Of a stretch of DNA of 64,000 nt, positions 37,424-46,393 are shown in pieces; position 1 is the stretch's first letter, and every line of letters begins with the position of its first letter. Source of the stretch: Neisseriaceae bacterium TC5R-5 (GTDB lineage: Bacteria; Pseudomonadota; Gammaproteobacteria; Burkholderiales; Chromobacteriaceae); NCBI GenBank assembly GCA_020830965.2, contig JACCFC020000007.1:69633-133632 (forward strand), written 5' to 3'. Under the pieces are notes generated by a model. That model saw only the letters and a program-made list of their open reading frames with translations, ran no database searches and was not told where the DNA came from. Made by a program: the position numbers and the translations under genes.

Positions 37424-38551
37424 TTAGAACTTGTGAACAACGTTCAGACCAAAAGCGTTGATTTTCTCTGCGAAAGGAGAACCTTCACCAGTATAGAGAA
37501 GATCGCCATCTGTCTTGATCTGACCATACTGAGCACCAATTACAGTACGCTTAGACAGATTGTAATCAACGCCTACGATAAACTGTTTGTAATCGCTATC
37601 AGGCAGTTTTTGTCCATCAATCTTCAGATCTTTAGCTTGTGCATAGCTAATCTTAGGCATGAAAGCACCGATCTGATAACCAGCGGTCAAAGCCCATTCT
37701 TGCGACTCAAACTTGCTAGCACCAGTAACTCCACCTTGAGCAAGATTAGCGGCAGTGAACGCAGCGCCATTGTTGAAATAGCTTTGCGCGGTCACACCAG
37801 CATCACCTTTGTCATTGCGGTAACCAACAGCCACGTAAATGTTGTTGGCATCATAACCGAACTCAACACGATGCTTGCGGTTAGCTTCACTATTAGCCAC
37901 AGCAGAAACAGCTACAGGACTTTCGCGAGTGTACTGATATTTACCAAACAGGCCAATATCGTGACGATAAGACAAGCCTAGGTTGTAAGTTTCACGATCC
38001 TGACTCGACAAGCTCTTATTTTCTTTAGTGCCATACAAGAAGCTGGCCTTGAAGCCTTCAAACTCAGGGCTATCATAACGTACAGCGTTCTTCACAAAGG
38101 CATTGTCACGAGTGAAAACATCCAGCTTCAATGCTCTGCTGGAAGCTTCCCACAGGTCAACTACGTCATCCATATCGGACTTACCGTAGTTAGCAATCTG
38201 ACCTAAACGCAGAGTACCGTAATCACTCTTCAAACCAATGAAAGACTCACGGTTAGCCAAGCTACCACTCTGGCCATTGAAGTCCTGGGTATCTGTTCTA
38301 TCAGTACCGTCGATATTGAAGCCGGACTCAACCTGCCAGATAGCTTTCAGGCCGTTACCTAGATCTTCACTACCTTTAAACCCGATGAATGAACCCAAAT
38401 CATCGATATTGGTTTTATTCTGCTTCTCACCAACAGAAGGCTTGTTCTCAACTTGTTCGATACCACCTTTGATGGTGCCATAGACCGTAACATCGGCCAT
38501 TGCAGCTGCAGGCAAAGCGGCAACTACTAATGCAATCAGACTTTTTTTCAT
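37424..38551 (-). CDS. Gram-negative porin of the neisserial/burkholderial type
   Basis: 375 residues. A signal peptide (MKKSLIALVVAALPAAAMA) is followed directly by DVTVYGTIKGGIEQ, the usual first beta strand of the family. SFIGFKGSEDLGNGLKAIWQVE and RESFIGLKSDYGTLRLGQ are conserved porin strands. The C-terminus ends FGLNVVHKF with the terminal Phe required for outer-membrane assembly. It should form a 16-stranded trimeric diffusion pore. AAGGA precedes the start. Codon use is more AT-rich and restricted than in neighbours, consistent with high expression. Confidence 0.93.
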   Translation of the reverse strand: MKKSLIALVVAALPAAAMADVTVYGTIKGGIEQVENKPSVGEKQNKTNIDDLGSFIGFKGSEDLGNGLKAIWQVESGFNIDGTDRTDTQDFNGQSGSLANRESFIGLKSDYGTLRLGQIANYGKSDMDDVVDLWEASSRALKLDVFTRDNAFVKNAVRYDSPEFEGFKASFLYGTKENKSLSSQDRETYNLGLSYRHDIGLFGKYQYTRESPVAVSAVANSEANRKHRVEFGYDANNIYVAVGYRNDKGDAGVTAQSYFNNGAAFTAANLAQGGVTGASKFESQEWALTAGYQIGAFMPKISYAQAKDLKIDGQKLPDSDYKQFIVGVDYNLSKRTVIGAQYGQIKTDGDLLYTGEGSPFAEKINAFGLNVVHKF

Positions 38552-38592
38552 GGTGTAGCTATCCTTCTTTGTTTACTTTAGGAAGTGAGCAG

Positions 38593-38621
38593 ATACTAAT
38601 TCCTGTGTTTCACTTTTGCAA
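38593..38621 (-). promoter_or_regulatory. Candidate porin promoter
   Basis: On the minus strand TTGCAA (38616-38621) and TAGTAT (38593-38598) are separated by 17 bases, leaving a leader of about 35 bases. Confidence 0.45.
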
Positions 38622-38629
38622 CTACTGAT

Positions 38630-39020
38630 ACTTATTTGTTGCTATTAAACAACATACATGACCAAAAAAACAACATATATCGTCACTCTATTTTAATGTA
38701 TCAGCAGAAGCGGCCAGACGTGCGTGAATGAAATATGTGATCAAAGCTTGATAAAACAAGGGTTACGACCCAAAACCATGTAATCAACTTATTGCCACCC
38801 TTAACATAGTCATATTTTATTCATCAATATTAGTTGCTTAAAAGCAACATAAATATGAAATCATTTAGTATCTAAAACAACTCATAAATCGTTACTTATT
38901 TTGAATTTTTATTAAAATACAAAGAAAAAATAAACAATCTTTATTAATTTCATCAGTCACGCAATAAATCATAACAAGGGGTGCGCTTGACATTCTGTTC
39001 ACCACAAAAGGACACACAAA
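38630..39020. other. Long AT-rich porin upstream region with repeated half-sites
   Basis: No gene found. AAACAACATA occurs twice, at 38647 and 38668, 21 bases apart. A perfect 16-bp palindrome GTTGCTTAAAAGCAAC lies at 38833-38848 and is followed by ATAAAT. GTTGC and CAAC half-sites therefore recur upstream of the porin promoter, as expected for binding sites of a regulator. The remainder (38850-38990) is mostly A and T. Confidence 0.5.
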
Positions 39021-39023
39021 GAC

Positions 39024-39053
39024 AAGGCCCCGGGCACGAATGCCCGGGGCCTT
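39024..39053. terminator. Very strong hairpin, likely htpX terminator
   Basis: AAGGCCCCGGGCA pairs perfectly with TGCCCGGGGCCTT around CGAA: a 13-bp stem. It lies downstream of htpX on the minus strand, beyond the MITE-like repeat. Confidence 0.6.
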
Positions 39054-39054
39054 T

Positions 39055-39170
39055 AGAGCCACTAACAAAACCCTTCATCCAGCGTTGCGCCTCCTTGCCG
39101 TACCACTTGCACTACCTGCGTCGGCGCGCCTCGGCTCAGGTTCTCTTCGAGGTTTTGTTAGCCGCTCTTA
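39055..39170. repeat. MITE-like repeat, copy C (~116 bp)
   Basis: The ends AGAGCCACTAACAAAACC and GGTTTTGTTAGCCGCTCT are imperfect inverted repeats. The inside holds CCAGCGTTGCGCCTCCTTG, then TGCGTCGGCGCGCCTCGGCTCAGG, which recurs inverted at 44991-45110. No coding capacity. One of the two longest copies of the family. Confidence 0.75.
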
Positions 39171-39209
39171 TGAGGTACCGTCTTCAAACTAATGCTAACA
39201 ACAAATAGA

Positions 39210-40091
39210 TTAGCGTCTTGTTTCCAGCATGCTGATTCTAGATTCTATGCTGGGATGGCTAGCCAGCAACGATAGCAAGCCCGCCTTGCCACCGGCAATA
39301 CCAGAAACTGCCATATTTTGTGGCAATTCCCCAGTGGCAACGCCTCCCAAACGCCGCAAGGCATTAATCATCGGCCGCGGCTCGCCCATCAGGCTGGCCG
39401 CACCGGCATCGGCACGATACTCACGCTGCCGGGAGAAATACATCACTATCACCGAAGCCAGAATGCCAAACACAATCTCACACACGATGACCGTTACCAT
39501 ATAGCCGATACCGGGGCCTCTGGATTGCTCATCATTGCGCCGTAAAAAACTATCGACAAAGAAACCCACCACCCGCGCCAGAAAGAAGACAAAGGTATTC
39601 ACCACACCTTGAATCAGCGTTAGCGTCACCATATCGCCGTTCTGAATATGCGCCACTTCGTGCGCCAGCACCGCTTCTACTTCTTCTTCGGTCATTGAGC
39701 TGAGTAAACCGGTAGACACGGCCACCAGCGCATTGGATTTGCTAGGCCCAGTGGCAAAGGCGTTAGCTTCACCATCGTAAATGGCGACTTGCGGGGTGGG
39801 CATATTGGCACGGCTAGCCAGTTTTTGAACGGTAAACAGCAACCAACGTTCGGTTTCGTTAGTCGGGTTTTCGATCACGCGGGCACCGGTGCTCCACTTG
39901 GCCATGGTTTTGGATAGCAAGAGCGAAATAAAAGCGCCACCAAAACCAATCAGACCGGAGAACGCCAGCAGGGTGCCTAAATTAAGGGTGCCGCCGGCCA
40001 TAAAGCGATTTAAACCTAATACGCTGGCCACAATGCTTAACACCACCATAACCGCAATATTGGTCGCGATGAGCAGGATAACGCGTTTCAT
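39210..40091 (-). CDS. htpX: HtpX, membrane zinc metalloprotease
   Basis: 293 residues. Two N-terminal membrane helices, then the M48 catalytic domain with HEVAH (His144, Glu145, His148), further helices (about 155-215) and the downstream acidic ligand in [11 protein letters not shown]. HtpX degrades damaged membrane proteins together with FtsH. GAGGAG precedes the ATG. It sits between the porin and msrP, both envelope-related. Confidence 0.95.
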   Translation of the reverse strand: MKRVILLIATNIAVMVVLSIVASVLGLNRFMAGGTLNLGTLLAFSGLIGFGGAFISLLLSKTMAKWSTGARVIENPTNETERWLLFTVQKLASRANMPTPQVAIYDGEANAFATGPSKSNALVAVSTGLLSSMTEEEVEAVLAHEVAHIQNGDMVTLTLIQGVVNTFVFFLARVVGFFVDSFLRRNDEQSRGPGIGYMVTVIVCEIVFGILASVIVMYFSRQREYRADAGAASLMGEPRPMINALRRLGGVATGELPQNMAVSGIAGGKAGLLSLLASHPSIESRISMLETRR

Positions 40092-40141
40092 AACACTCCT
40101 CGTTTTGAATAATGGTCTACTGCTAGATTCTAGCGTGAGAC

Positions 40142-41050
40142 TTAATAGTTCTTCCGCAAGTCCATACCGCGATACAGGCTGGCCACTTGGGCGGCATAAC
40201 CATTAAACGGCAGCGTTTTACGTTTGAAGAACTCACCAATGCGCCGCTCGGAGGCCTGACTCCAACGCGGATGATCCACCTCCGGGTTCACATTCGAATA
40301 AAAACCGTACTCTCTGGCATTGCTCATATTCCAACTGGTGGCGGGCTGGTTTTCCTGCAAGTGGATGCCCACGATTGATTTGATGCTTTTAAAGCCATAT
40401 TTCCACGGTACCACCAGCCGAATCGGTGCACCGCTCTGGTTCGGCAGCACATCATTGTACAAACCGACTGCCAGAATAGTCAGCGGATGCATGGCCTCGT
40501 CGATACGCAGGCCTTCACGGTAGGGCCAGTCGAGTACCCGGCTACGCTGCCCCGGCATTTGCTCGGGGCGCTGCAGTGTTTCAAACGCCACGTATTTAGC
40601 CCGCGAATTAGGATTCATCTGTTTAAGCAGACTGGCCAGCGGAAAACCTACCCAGGGAATCACCATGCTCCAGCCTTCTACACAGCGCAGCCGGTAAATA
40701 CGTTCTTCCAGCGGAAACTTCAGCAGTTCTTCAATACTGAACTGACGCGGCTTGGCTACCTCGCCGTCCACCTTCACCGTCCAGGGACGGGTTTTCAGTC
40801 GGCCGGCGTTGGCTACCGGATCGCTTTTATCGGTACCAAATTCGTAGAAATTATTGTAGGTGGTGATCTCTTGACGGCTATTGAGCGTCTCATTGGTCGA
40901 CAGCACACTTTTTTTGCTGGCCAGCGCAGCCAGCGTTTCGGTGGATAGCAGTAAACCGGCAGCACCCAACATAAAATGGCGCCGATTAAGATAAACACTT
41001 TCCGAGGTAATCTCTGAAGAGCGGATATCGCTGGCAGATTTGATCAGCAT
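40142..41050 (-). CDS. msrP: MsrP, periplasmic molybdopterin methionine sulfoxide reductase
   Basis: 302 residues with a Tat signal ([16 protein letters not shown], about 21-36). [19 protein letters not shown] carries Cys123, which ligates the molybdenum cofactor in this family. It repairs oxidised methionines in periplasmic proteins, receiving electrons from MsrQ. AAGGAG precedes the ATG. msrQ is separated from it by htpX and the porin gene. Confidence 0.93.
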   Translation of the reverse strand: MLIKSASDIRSSEITSESVYLNRRHFMLGAAGLLLSTETLAALASKKSVLSTNETLNSRQEITTYNNFYEFGTDKSDPVANAGRLKTRPWTVKVDGEVAKPRQFSIEELLKFPLEERIYRLRCVEGWSMVIPWVGFPLASLLKQMNPNSRAKYVAFETLQRPEQMPGQRSRVLDWPYREGLRIDEAMHPLTILAVGLYNDVLPNQSGAPIRLVVPWKYGFKSIKSIVGIHLQENQPATSWNMSNAREYGFYSNVNPEVDHPRWSQASERRIGEFFKRKTLPFNGYAAQVASLYRGMDLRKNY

Positions 41051-41168
41051 TGGGGTACTCCTTCATTATCTTAAGAATGGCTAGCCGAGCCAGCAGGCTA
41101 AGGCAATCTCTTCTCAACATAGTTCACCCTGCCACGAAAAACTGGCCAGCAATAGATGCCGGCAGGCG

Positions 41169-41351
41169 CTAAAACCGGCGCCAACCCAAACCATATAATA
41201 GGGTGAACAGCGCGGCACTAATCAATAAGGCCCAGGCCAGGGTATGAAATAATTCGCGTAAACTTTGCCGCTGCTGACGATTCAGCAACCAGCGAGCCAG
41301 AGCCAATAATACGACGGCCAGCACCACAAATTTAAATAGTCGACCCAACAT
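41169..41351 (-). CDS. Small two-helix membrane protein (60 aa)
   Basis: Two hydrophobic helices (about 4-20 and 36-54) flank a basic, glutamine-rich turn ([14 protein letters not shown]). The amino-acid pattern is that of a genuine small membrane protein, although no good ribosome-binding site is seen. Unknown function; it lies between msrP and the divergent metX. Confidence 0.6.
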   Translation of the reverse strand: MLGRLFKFVVLAVVLLALARWLLNRQQRQSLRELFHTLAWALLISAALFTLLYGLGWRRF

Positions 41352-41422
41352 GATTTAGCCAGCAGGAAGCAGTGCCGCGATTATCATCATCCTCTGCCAC
41401 TCACGCAAGCAATGGTTACGGC

Positions 41423-41428
41423 TATAAT
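41423..41428 (+). promoter_or_regulatory. Candidate -10 box of metXW
   Basis: TATAAT, 73 bases before the chosen metX start; the -35 match is poor. If it is used, the start codon at 41412 would lie upstream of the transcript, which supports the later start. Confidence 0.35.
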
Positions 41429-41501
41429 CGCAAGCCATGATGCAGTCCTAGCCAGCGATGACAGCAGGCTGAACAAGAACAATAAGGCGAATTCAAGCAC
41501 T

Positions 41502-42641
41502 ATGTCCGAACACACATCTGTCGGTATCGTCCAGGCGCAAACAGCGGTATTCGACACCTCCTTAGCTTTGCTCAGTGGGGCTATTCTGCCCAGCTATCAA
41601 TTGCGTTTTGAAACCTATGGCACGCTTAATGCCGCCAAAAGCAATGCCATTCTGATTTGCCATGCTCTATCTGGCCATCACCATGTCGCCGGTCGCTACC
41701 AGGCAGACGACAAGAATCCTGGCTGGTGGGACAGCATGGTCGGGCCAGGCAAGCCTATCGATACCACCCGTTTTTTTGTGGTCGGCGTGAATAATCTGGG
41801 GGGATGTCACGGCAGCACAGGCCCTTCATCCATTAATCCGCTGACGCAGCAGCCCTGGGGTTCCAGCTTTCCCGTTGTTACGGTAGAGGACTGGGTCAAC
41901 AGCCAGGCCAGGCTGGCCGATCAATTAGGCATTCAACGCTGGGCCGCCGTGATTGGTGGCAGCCTGGGCGGCATGCAGGCGATGCAGTGGAGTATTGCCT
42001 ACCCCGAGCGCATTGCCCACGCCTTGATGATTGCCTCTGCCCCCAAACTGTCGGCACAGAATATTGCCTTTAATGATGTGGCACGCCAGGCCATCATTAC
42101 TGACCCTGATTTTCATGGCGGCGATTTTTATACACAGGCGACACTGCCACGTCACGGCCTACGCTTGGCACGCATGCTGGGACATATTACTTATTTATCC
42201 GACGATGGTATGGGCGAGAAATTTGGCCGCCTGCTGCGCTCCGGTGATTATCGCTTTGGCTATGATGTGGAGTTTGAAATCGAATCCTATCTGCGTTACC
42301 AGGGTGATAAGTTTGCCGATACCTTTGATGCCAACACCTATCTGCTGATGACCAAAGCGCTGGATTACTTTGACCCGGCCAAGGAGCATGATGGCGATCT
42401 GGTCGCGGCATTGCGTCCGGCCACCGCGCATTTTCTGGTCGCCAGTTTCACCAGTGACTGGCGTTTTTCGCCACAACGCTCACGCGAGACAGTCAAAGCC
42501 CTAGTGGCGGCGGATAAACAGGTGGCCTACGCCGAGATTGAATCTATTCATGGTCATGATGCTTTTCTGATGACCGACACCCCCTACGTTAATTTGATGC
42601 GCGCCTATCTGTCGCGAGTAGCCGAGGAGTGCGCAGCATGA
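41502..42641 (+). CDS. metX: MetX, homoserine O-acyltransferase
   Basis: 379 residues from ATG 41502; a further 30 codons are open upstream but lack a ribosome-binding site and family similarity. Alpha/beta-hydrolase fold: the nucleophile Ser154 is in GGSLGGMQ, with Asp in [11 protein letters not shown] and His in IHGHDAFLM completing the triad. [16 protein letters not shown] and [14 protein letters not shown] are family signatures. It activates homoserine with acetyl- or succinyl-CoA for methionine synthesis; which acyl group cannot be told here. ATGA overlap with metW. Confidence 0.94.
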   Translation: MSEHTSVGIVQAQTAVFDTSLALLSGAILPSYQLRFETYGTLNAAKSNAILICHALSGHHHVAGRYQADDKNPGWWDSMVGPGKPIDTTRFFVVGVNNLGGCHGSTGPSSINPLTQQPWGSSFPVVTVEDWVNSQARLADQLGIQRWAAVIGGSLGGMQAMQWSIAYPERIAHALMIASAPKLSAQNIAFNDVARQAIITDPDFHGGDFYTQATLPRHGLRLARMLGHITYLSDDGMGEKFGRLLRSGDYRFGYDVEFEIESYLRYQGDKFADTFDANTYLLMTKALDYFDPAKEHDGDLVAALRPATAHFLVASFTSDWRFSPQRSRETVKALVAADKQVAYAEIESIHGHDAFLMTDTPYVNLMRAYLSRVAEECAA

Positions 42642-43249
42642 GTACCAGCACAAGTAAGCCGCAAACTTTGCGCGCTGATCTGCAGTTAATCGCCAATTGG
42701 ATTAAGCCACATAGCCGGGTACTCGATCTGGGCTGTGGCGATGGCGCACTATTACACTGGTTGCAGCAATATAAGCAGGTCAAGGCTTATGGCGTGGACT
42801 TCGACGTTAATAATGTGGTGCGTTGCGTCGCCGCCGGTGTGAATGTTATTCAGGGCGACCTAGAAGCAGGCCTAGCCGAATTTCAGGATGGCCGTTTTGA
42901 TTATGTCATTCTGTCGCAAACACTGCAGGCGATGCGTAATACCGAGCAAATTCTCAAGGAAATGTTTCGGGTGGGTGATGAGGCCATCGTCACCTTCCCC
43001 AACTTTGGCTACTGGGAAAACCGCTGGCAGATTTTACAAGGCCATATGCCGGTATCCGACACGATTCCTTACCAATGGTATGACACGCCCAATATTCATC
43101 TATGCATGTTGCGCGACTTTGAAGCACTGTGCCGTCAGAATGGTCTTTACATTGTGGAACGAGAAGTGATGAACGGCACCAAACCGGTGCGCTTTTTACC
43201 CAATCTACGCGGCAGCCTGGCGTTTTATCGTATTGCCCGCATCCATTAA
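42638..43249 (+). CDS. metW: MetW
   Basis: 203 residues. A class-I SAM-methyltransferase-like fold with [17 protein letters not shown] as nucleotide motif and [22 protein letters not shown]. MetW is almost always encoded directly after metX and is reported to be needed for, or to stimulate, MetX activity in several proteobacteria. Translation is coupled by the ATGA overlap. Confidence 0.93.
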   Translation: MSTSTSKPQTLRADLQLIANWIKPHSRVLDLGCGDGALLHWLQQYKQVKAYGVDFDVNNVVRCVAAGVNVIQGDLEAGLAEFQDGRFDYVILSQTLQAMRNTEQILKEMFRVGDEAIVTFPNFGYWENRWQILQGHMPVSDTIPYQWYDTPNIHLCMLRDFEALCRQNGLYIVEREVMNGTKPVRFLPNLRGSLAFYRIARIH

Positions 43250-43276
43250 CCCGCAGCCAAAAACGACTAGCCGCCC

Positions 43277-44542
43277 ATGAACTCATCGCCCTTCAACTGG
43301 CAGCGTGATATTTTTTCACGCAATATGCTGATCTGTGTATTTACTGGCTTTGCCTCCGGTCTGCCGCTATACACCTTGCTCAACCTATTACCTGCCTGGC
43401 TACGTAGCGAAGGAATAAACTTAAAAACCATAGGATTATTTGCGCTGATTGGCCTGCCTTATACCTGGAAGTTCTTGTGGTCGCCATTGCTGGACCGGTT
43501 TGCCCTGCCCAGATTGGGGCGGCGCCGTGGCTGGATGCTGCTCAGCCAGTTGGCACTCATCGTCGGCATTGCGGCCTTTGGACTGCTGCAACCCAAAATT
43601 GGCATGTCTAATATTCTGATGCTGGCAAGCGCGGTAGCCTTTTTTTCTGCCAGCCAGGATATTGTACTGGATGCCTATCGCCGCGAAATTCTAAGCGAGC
43701 AGGAACTGGGTTTGGGCAATAGCGTGCATGTGAACGCCTATCGTCTGGCTGGGCTGATTCCTGGCTCGCTGGCGCTAATTCTGGCCGATCATTTACCATG
43801 GAGCAGCGTGTTTCTGATAACAGCACTGTTTATGCTGCCAGGGCTGCTGATGACCCTAGTAGTCAGTGAGCCGAAGCTGATCACCCAAGCCCCCAAAACT
43901 CTGCGACAAGCGGTAGTAGAACCCTTCCATGAGTTTATTCATCGCCGTGGCTGGCAGCACGCCGCCTGGATTCTCGGCTTTATCTTTCTCTATAAGCTTG
44001 GCGATAGCATGGCGACGGCACTGGCCACACCGTTTTATCTGGATCTGGGCTACAGTAAGTCGCAAATCGGGCTGGTTGCCAAAAATGCTGGCTTGTGGCC
44101 AGCGGTAATCGGCGGCCTACTGGGCGGCATCTGGATGATGAAACTAGGCATTAACCGCGCCTTGTGGCTATTTGGTGTGGTGCAGGTACTGTCCATACTC
44201 GGTTTTGTCTGGCTGGCCAGTTTTGGGCACTTTGATACAGTAAGCAGTGTGGAGCTGGCCAAACTTGGCCTGGTGATCGGCTTCGAGGCGCTGGGTGTGG
44301 GTCTGGGAACAGCCGCCTTTGTTGCCTTTATCGCCCGCTGCACCCACCCAGCGTATACCGCCACCCAGTTTGCCTTGTTTACTAGCCTGGCCGTGGTACC
44401 GCGTACCCTGGTCAATGCCAGTACCGGCTTTATGGTGGAAGCCGTGGGCTGGGGGCCATTTTTCATGCTCTGTACTATACTGGCCCTGCCCGGCATGTTG
44501 TTCTTGTTCAAAGTTGCCCCATGGAAACAGGAGGAGATATGA
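43277..44542 (+). CDS. ampG: AmpG-like muropeptide permease (MFS)
   Basis: 421 residues, about twelve membrane helices. FASGLPLYTLLNLLPAWLRSEG at the start, GLPYTWKFLWSPLLDR and AFFSASQDIVLDAYRRE are typical of AmpG, which imports GlcNAc-anhydroMurNAc peptides released from the cell wall. It is followed with a four-base overlap by a lysozyme-inhibitor-like gene and preceded by metW at 27 bases. Confidence 0.88.
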   Translation: MNSSPFNWQRDIFSRNMLICVFTGFASGLPLYTLLNLLPAWLRSEGINLKTIGLFALIGLPYTWKFLWSPLLDRFALPRLGRRRGWMLLSQLALIVGIAAFGLLQPKIGMSNILMLASAVAFFSASQDIVLDAYRREILSEQELGLGNSVHVNAYRLAGLIPGSLALILADHLPWSSVFLITALFMLPGLLMTLVVSEPKLITQAPKTLRQAVVEPFHEFIHRRGWQHAAWILGFIFLYKLGDSMATALATPFYLDLGYSKSQIGLVAKNAGLWPAVIGGLLGGIWMMKLGINRALWLFGVVQVLSILGFVWLASFGHFDTVSSVELAKLGLVIGFEALGVGLGTAAFVAFIARCTHPAYTATQFALFTSLAVVPRTLVNASTGFMVEAVGWGPFFMLCTILALPGMLFLFKVAPWKQEEI

Positions 44543-44931
44543 CTCACCGGAAGCTTTTGTTCATCATTAGTCTGTCTAGCAATCTGACTCTGGCCAGCGT
44601 ACATGAGGCGGGTCTGCCACCAGAACCAGCAAGTAGCCCCTCTAGCGCAGCAGCAACAGATAGCAGCGAAGTGGTGAAATATCGCTGCAGTGGTAATCGA
44701 CTAGTTACGGTGGAATATTCCATCGCCGAAAGTAGCACCCCCGCTTCTATTCACTTACGCTGGAGCGGACGACGCTATCGACTCAATCTAGTACCAGACA
44801 ACAACGACGAGACACGCTACGTCAGTCAGCAAATGATATGGCGCACCCGCAATGAACGCGGTTTTTTGTCTACCCGTGGTGGCCGCCTACTAGCTAGCCA
44901 ATGTGAACCCATCAAACAGAGCCATCGCTAA
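44539..44931 (+). CDS. MliC-like putative lysozyme inhibitor
   Basis: 130 residues from ATG 44539, with AGGAGG upstream and the AmpG stop overlapping (ATGA). A signal-like hydrophobic start (to about residue 20), a serine/alanine linker, then a domain with YRCSGNRLVTVEYS, SIHLRWSGRRYRLNLV, RYVSQQMIWRTRNERGFLST and a final SQC. The Cys pair and the middle pattern fit the MliC/PliC C-type lysozyme inhibitor domain. No clear lipobox, so probably periplasmic and not lipid-bound. Pairing with AmpG makes cell-wall protection plausible. Confidence 0.65.
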   Translation: MTHRKLLFIISLSSNLTLASVHEAGLPPEPASSPSSAAATDSSEVVKYRCSGNRLVTVEYSIAESSTPASIHLRWSGRRYRLNLVPDNNDETRYVSQQMIWRTRNERGFLSTRGGRLLASQCEPIKQSHR

Positions 44932-44933
44932 AA

Positions 44934-44991
44934 ACTGCTGACAAAACTCGGGGCAAGGTCGCCAAGACAGCAAGTGTTTTGTTAGCGGCGC
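44934..44991. repeat. MITE-like repeat, copy D (short)
   Basis: CTGCTGACAAAACTC at the left and GTGTTTTGTTAGCGGCGC at the right are imperfect inverted ends. It starts just after the MliC-like gene and abuts copy E. Confidence 0.55.
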
Positions 44992-45110
44992 TAAGAGCCG
45001 CTGACAAAACCTCGAAGAGTCCCTGAGCCAAGGCGCGCCGACGCAGCCAGTACCAGTAGTACGACAAGGAGGCGCAACGCTGGATCAGGGGTTTTATTCG
45101 CGGCGCTAAG
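44991..45110. repeat. MITE-like repeat, copy E (~120 bp)
   Basis: Inverted relative to copy C: TAAGAGCCGCTGACAAAACCTC, an inside with GGCGCGCCGACGCAG and CAAGGAGGCGCAACGCTGG, and a right end GGGGTTTTATTCGCGGCGCTAAG. Roughly 80 percent identity to copy C by eye. Confidence 0.75.
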
Positions 45111-45449
45111 CACACTCTCTCCCCTTTGCGCACAAGCTAGGAATGGTTCGGTCGACTTGATCATTCCACCATAATGCGATTATCCCCATCAGTAAGCCCT
45201 CCCTCCTTTCCATGAATTTATTTATACAGACTATATAATTAACTTATTGTTTATTAGCTCGGCAAGCATTACATTGTCTTCACGAGGCTTTATTTTTTAT
45301 TTGTTTTCAATAAAATCAGCCATTTATGAATGACTTACTAGCGGCTTAAGATTGACAGCAGTCAAGGCCCTCACCATAATCCGCCAGCTTTTACCTAAGT
45401 AAACAGTCAAAAAGCACTTGTTTTGTTAATACCAAGGAGAGATCCCTGA
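45111..45449. other. Upstream region of the liv operon
   Basis: AT-rich, no gene seen. It must hold the livH promoter; the most AT-rich part is 45220-45330. AAGGAGA at 45434-45440 is the livH ribosome-binding site. Confidence 0.5.
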
Positions 45450-46373
45450 GTGGACATTTTTCTGCAACAAATTCTGAATGGTCTGGTTCTCGGCAGCATT
45501 TATGCGCTGATTGCATTGGGCTATACCATGGTGTACGGCATTATGGGCTTGATCAATTTTGCCCATGGTGAGGTAGTAATGGTTGGCGCTATGGTCGCTA
45601 TTTCCGTGATCAGTGCCTTAAGCGGTAGCGGCCTGCCCGGCCCACTGCTGGTACTCATCGGCCTAATTGTCGCCATCCCGGCCTGTATGTTGCTGGGTTT
45701 TACTGTGGAGCGGGTGGCTTATCGGCCTTTGCGAGGTAGACAACGACTGGCCCCGCTCATTACGGCGATTGGTGTCTCCATCGTGCTGCAGCAGTTGGCT
45801 ATTCTCATCTGGGGACGTAGCTATATCCCTTTCCCGCCCATTCTTGATCACGATGTGATCTCAATTGGCGGTGCCAGCATTACCAAACTGCAAGTCATTA
45901 TTATCGCCCTCTGCCTAACGATCATGGCCGCTTTATTGCTGATGGTGGAAAAAACCAAGCTGGGCCGGGCCATGCGCGCCACCAGTCAGAACCCTGCAGT
46001 AGCAGGCTTAATGGGCGTCAATGTGAACACCATTATTTCTGCCACTTTCGTCATTGGCTCCGGCCTGGGGGCGGTAGCTGGTGTGATGATTGCCGCTAAT
46101 TATGAGCAAGCTCATTACTACATGGGCTTTATGATTGGTCTGAAAGCTTTTACCGCTGCAGTGCTAGGAGGTATTGGCAATCTGGGTGGTGCGGTGGCAG
46201 GTGGCTTGCTGCTGGGCATTATCGAAAGCTTGGGCGCGGGTTATATCGGACAATTAACTGGTGGCTTCCTCGGCTCCAATTATCAAGACATCATCGCCTT
46301 TATGGTACTCATCCTCGTGCTCATTTTCCGACCATCGGGTTTATTGGGCGAGAAAATGGCCGACCGTGCCTGA
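45450..46373 (+). CDS. livH: LivH, branched-chain amino-acid ABC permease
   Basis: 307 residues from a GTG nine bases after AAGGAGA. About eight membrane helices with GSIYALIALGYTMVYGIMGLINFAHGEV at the start and GLMGVNVN and FTAAVLGGIGNLGGAVAGGLLLG later, all typical of LivH. It forms the channel with LivM for leucine, isoleucine, valine or a related substrate. First of four liv genes. Confidence 0.93.
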   Translation: MDIFLQQILNGLVLGSIYALIALGYTMVYGIMGLINFAHGEVVMVGAMVAISVISALSGSGLPGPLLVLIGLIVAIPACMLLGFTVERVAYRPLRGRQRLAPLITAIGVSIVLQQLAILIWGRSYIPFPPILDHDVISIGGASITKLQVIIIALCLTIMAALLLMVEKTKLGRAMRATSQNPAVAGLMGVNVNTIISATFVIGSGLGAVAGVMIAANYEQAHYYMGFMIGLKAFTAAVLGGIGNLGGAVAGGLLLGIIESLGAGYIGQLTGGFLGSNYQDIIAFMVLILVLIFRPSGLLGEKMADRA

Positions 46374-46393
46374 TCCAGAAGGAAAAAAACATT

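Noticed and set aside
41352-41501. SAM riboswitch before metX
   Set aside because: I could not find a conserved aptamer-like fold in this 150-base leader; only a TATAAT box is evident.
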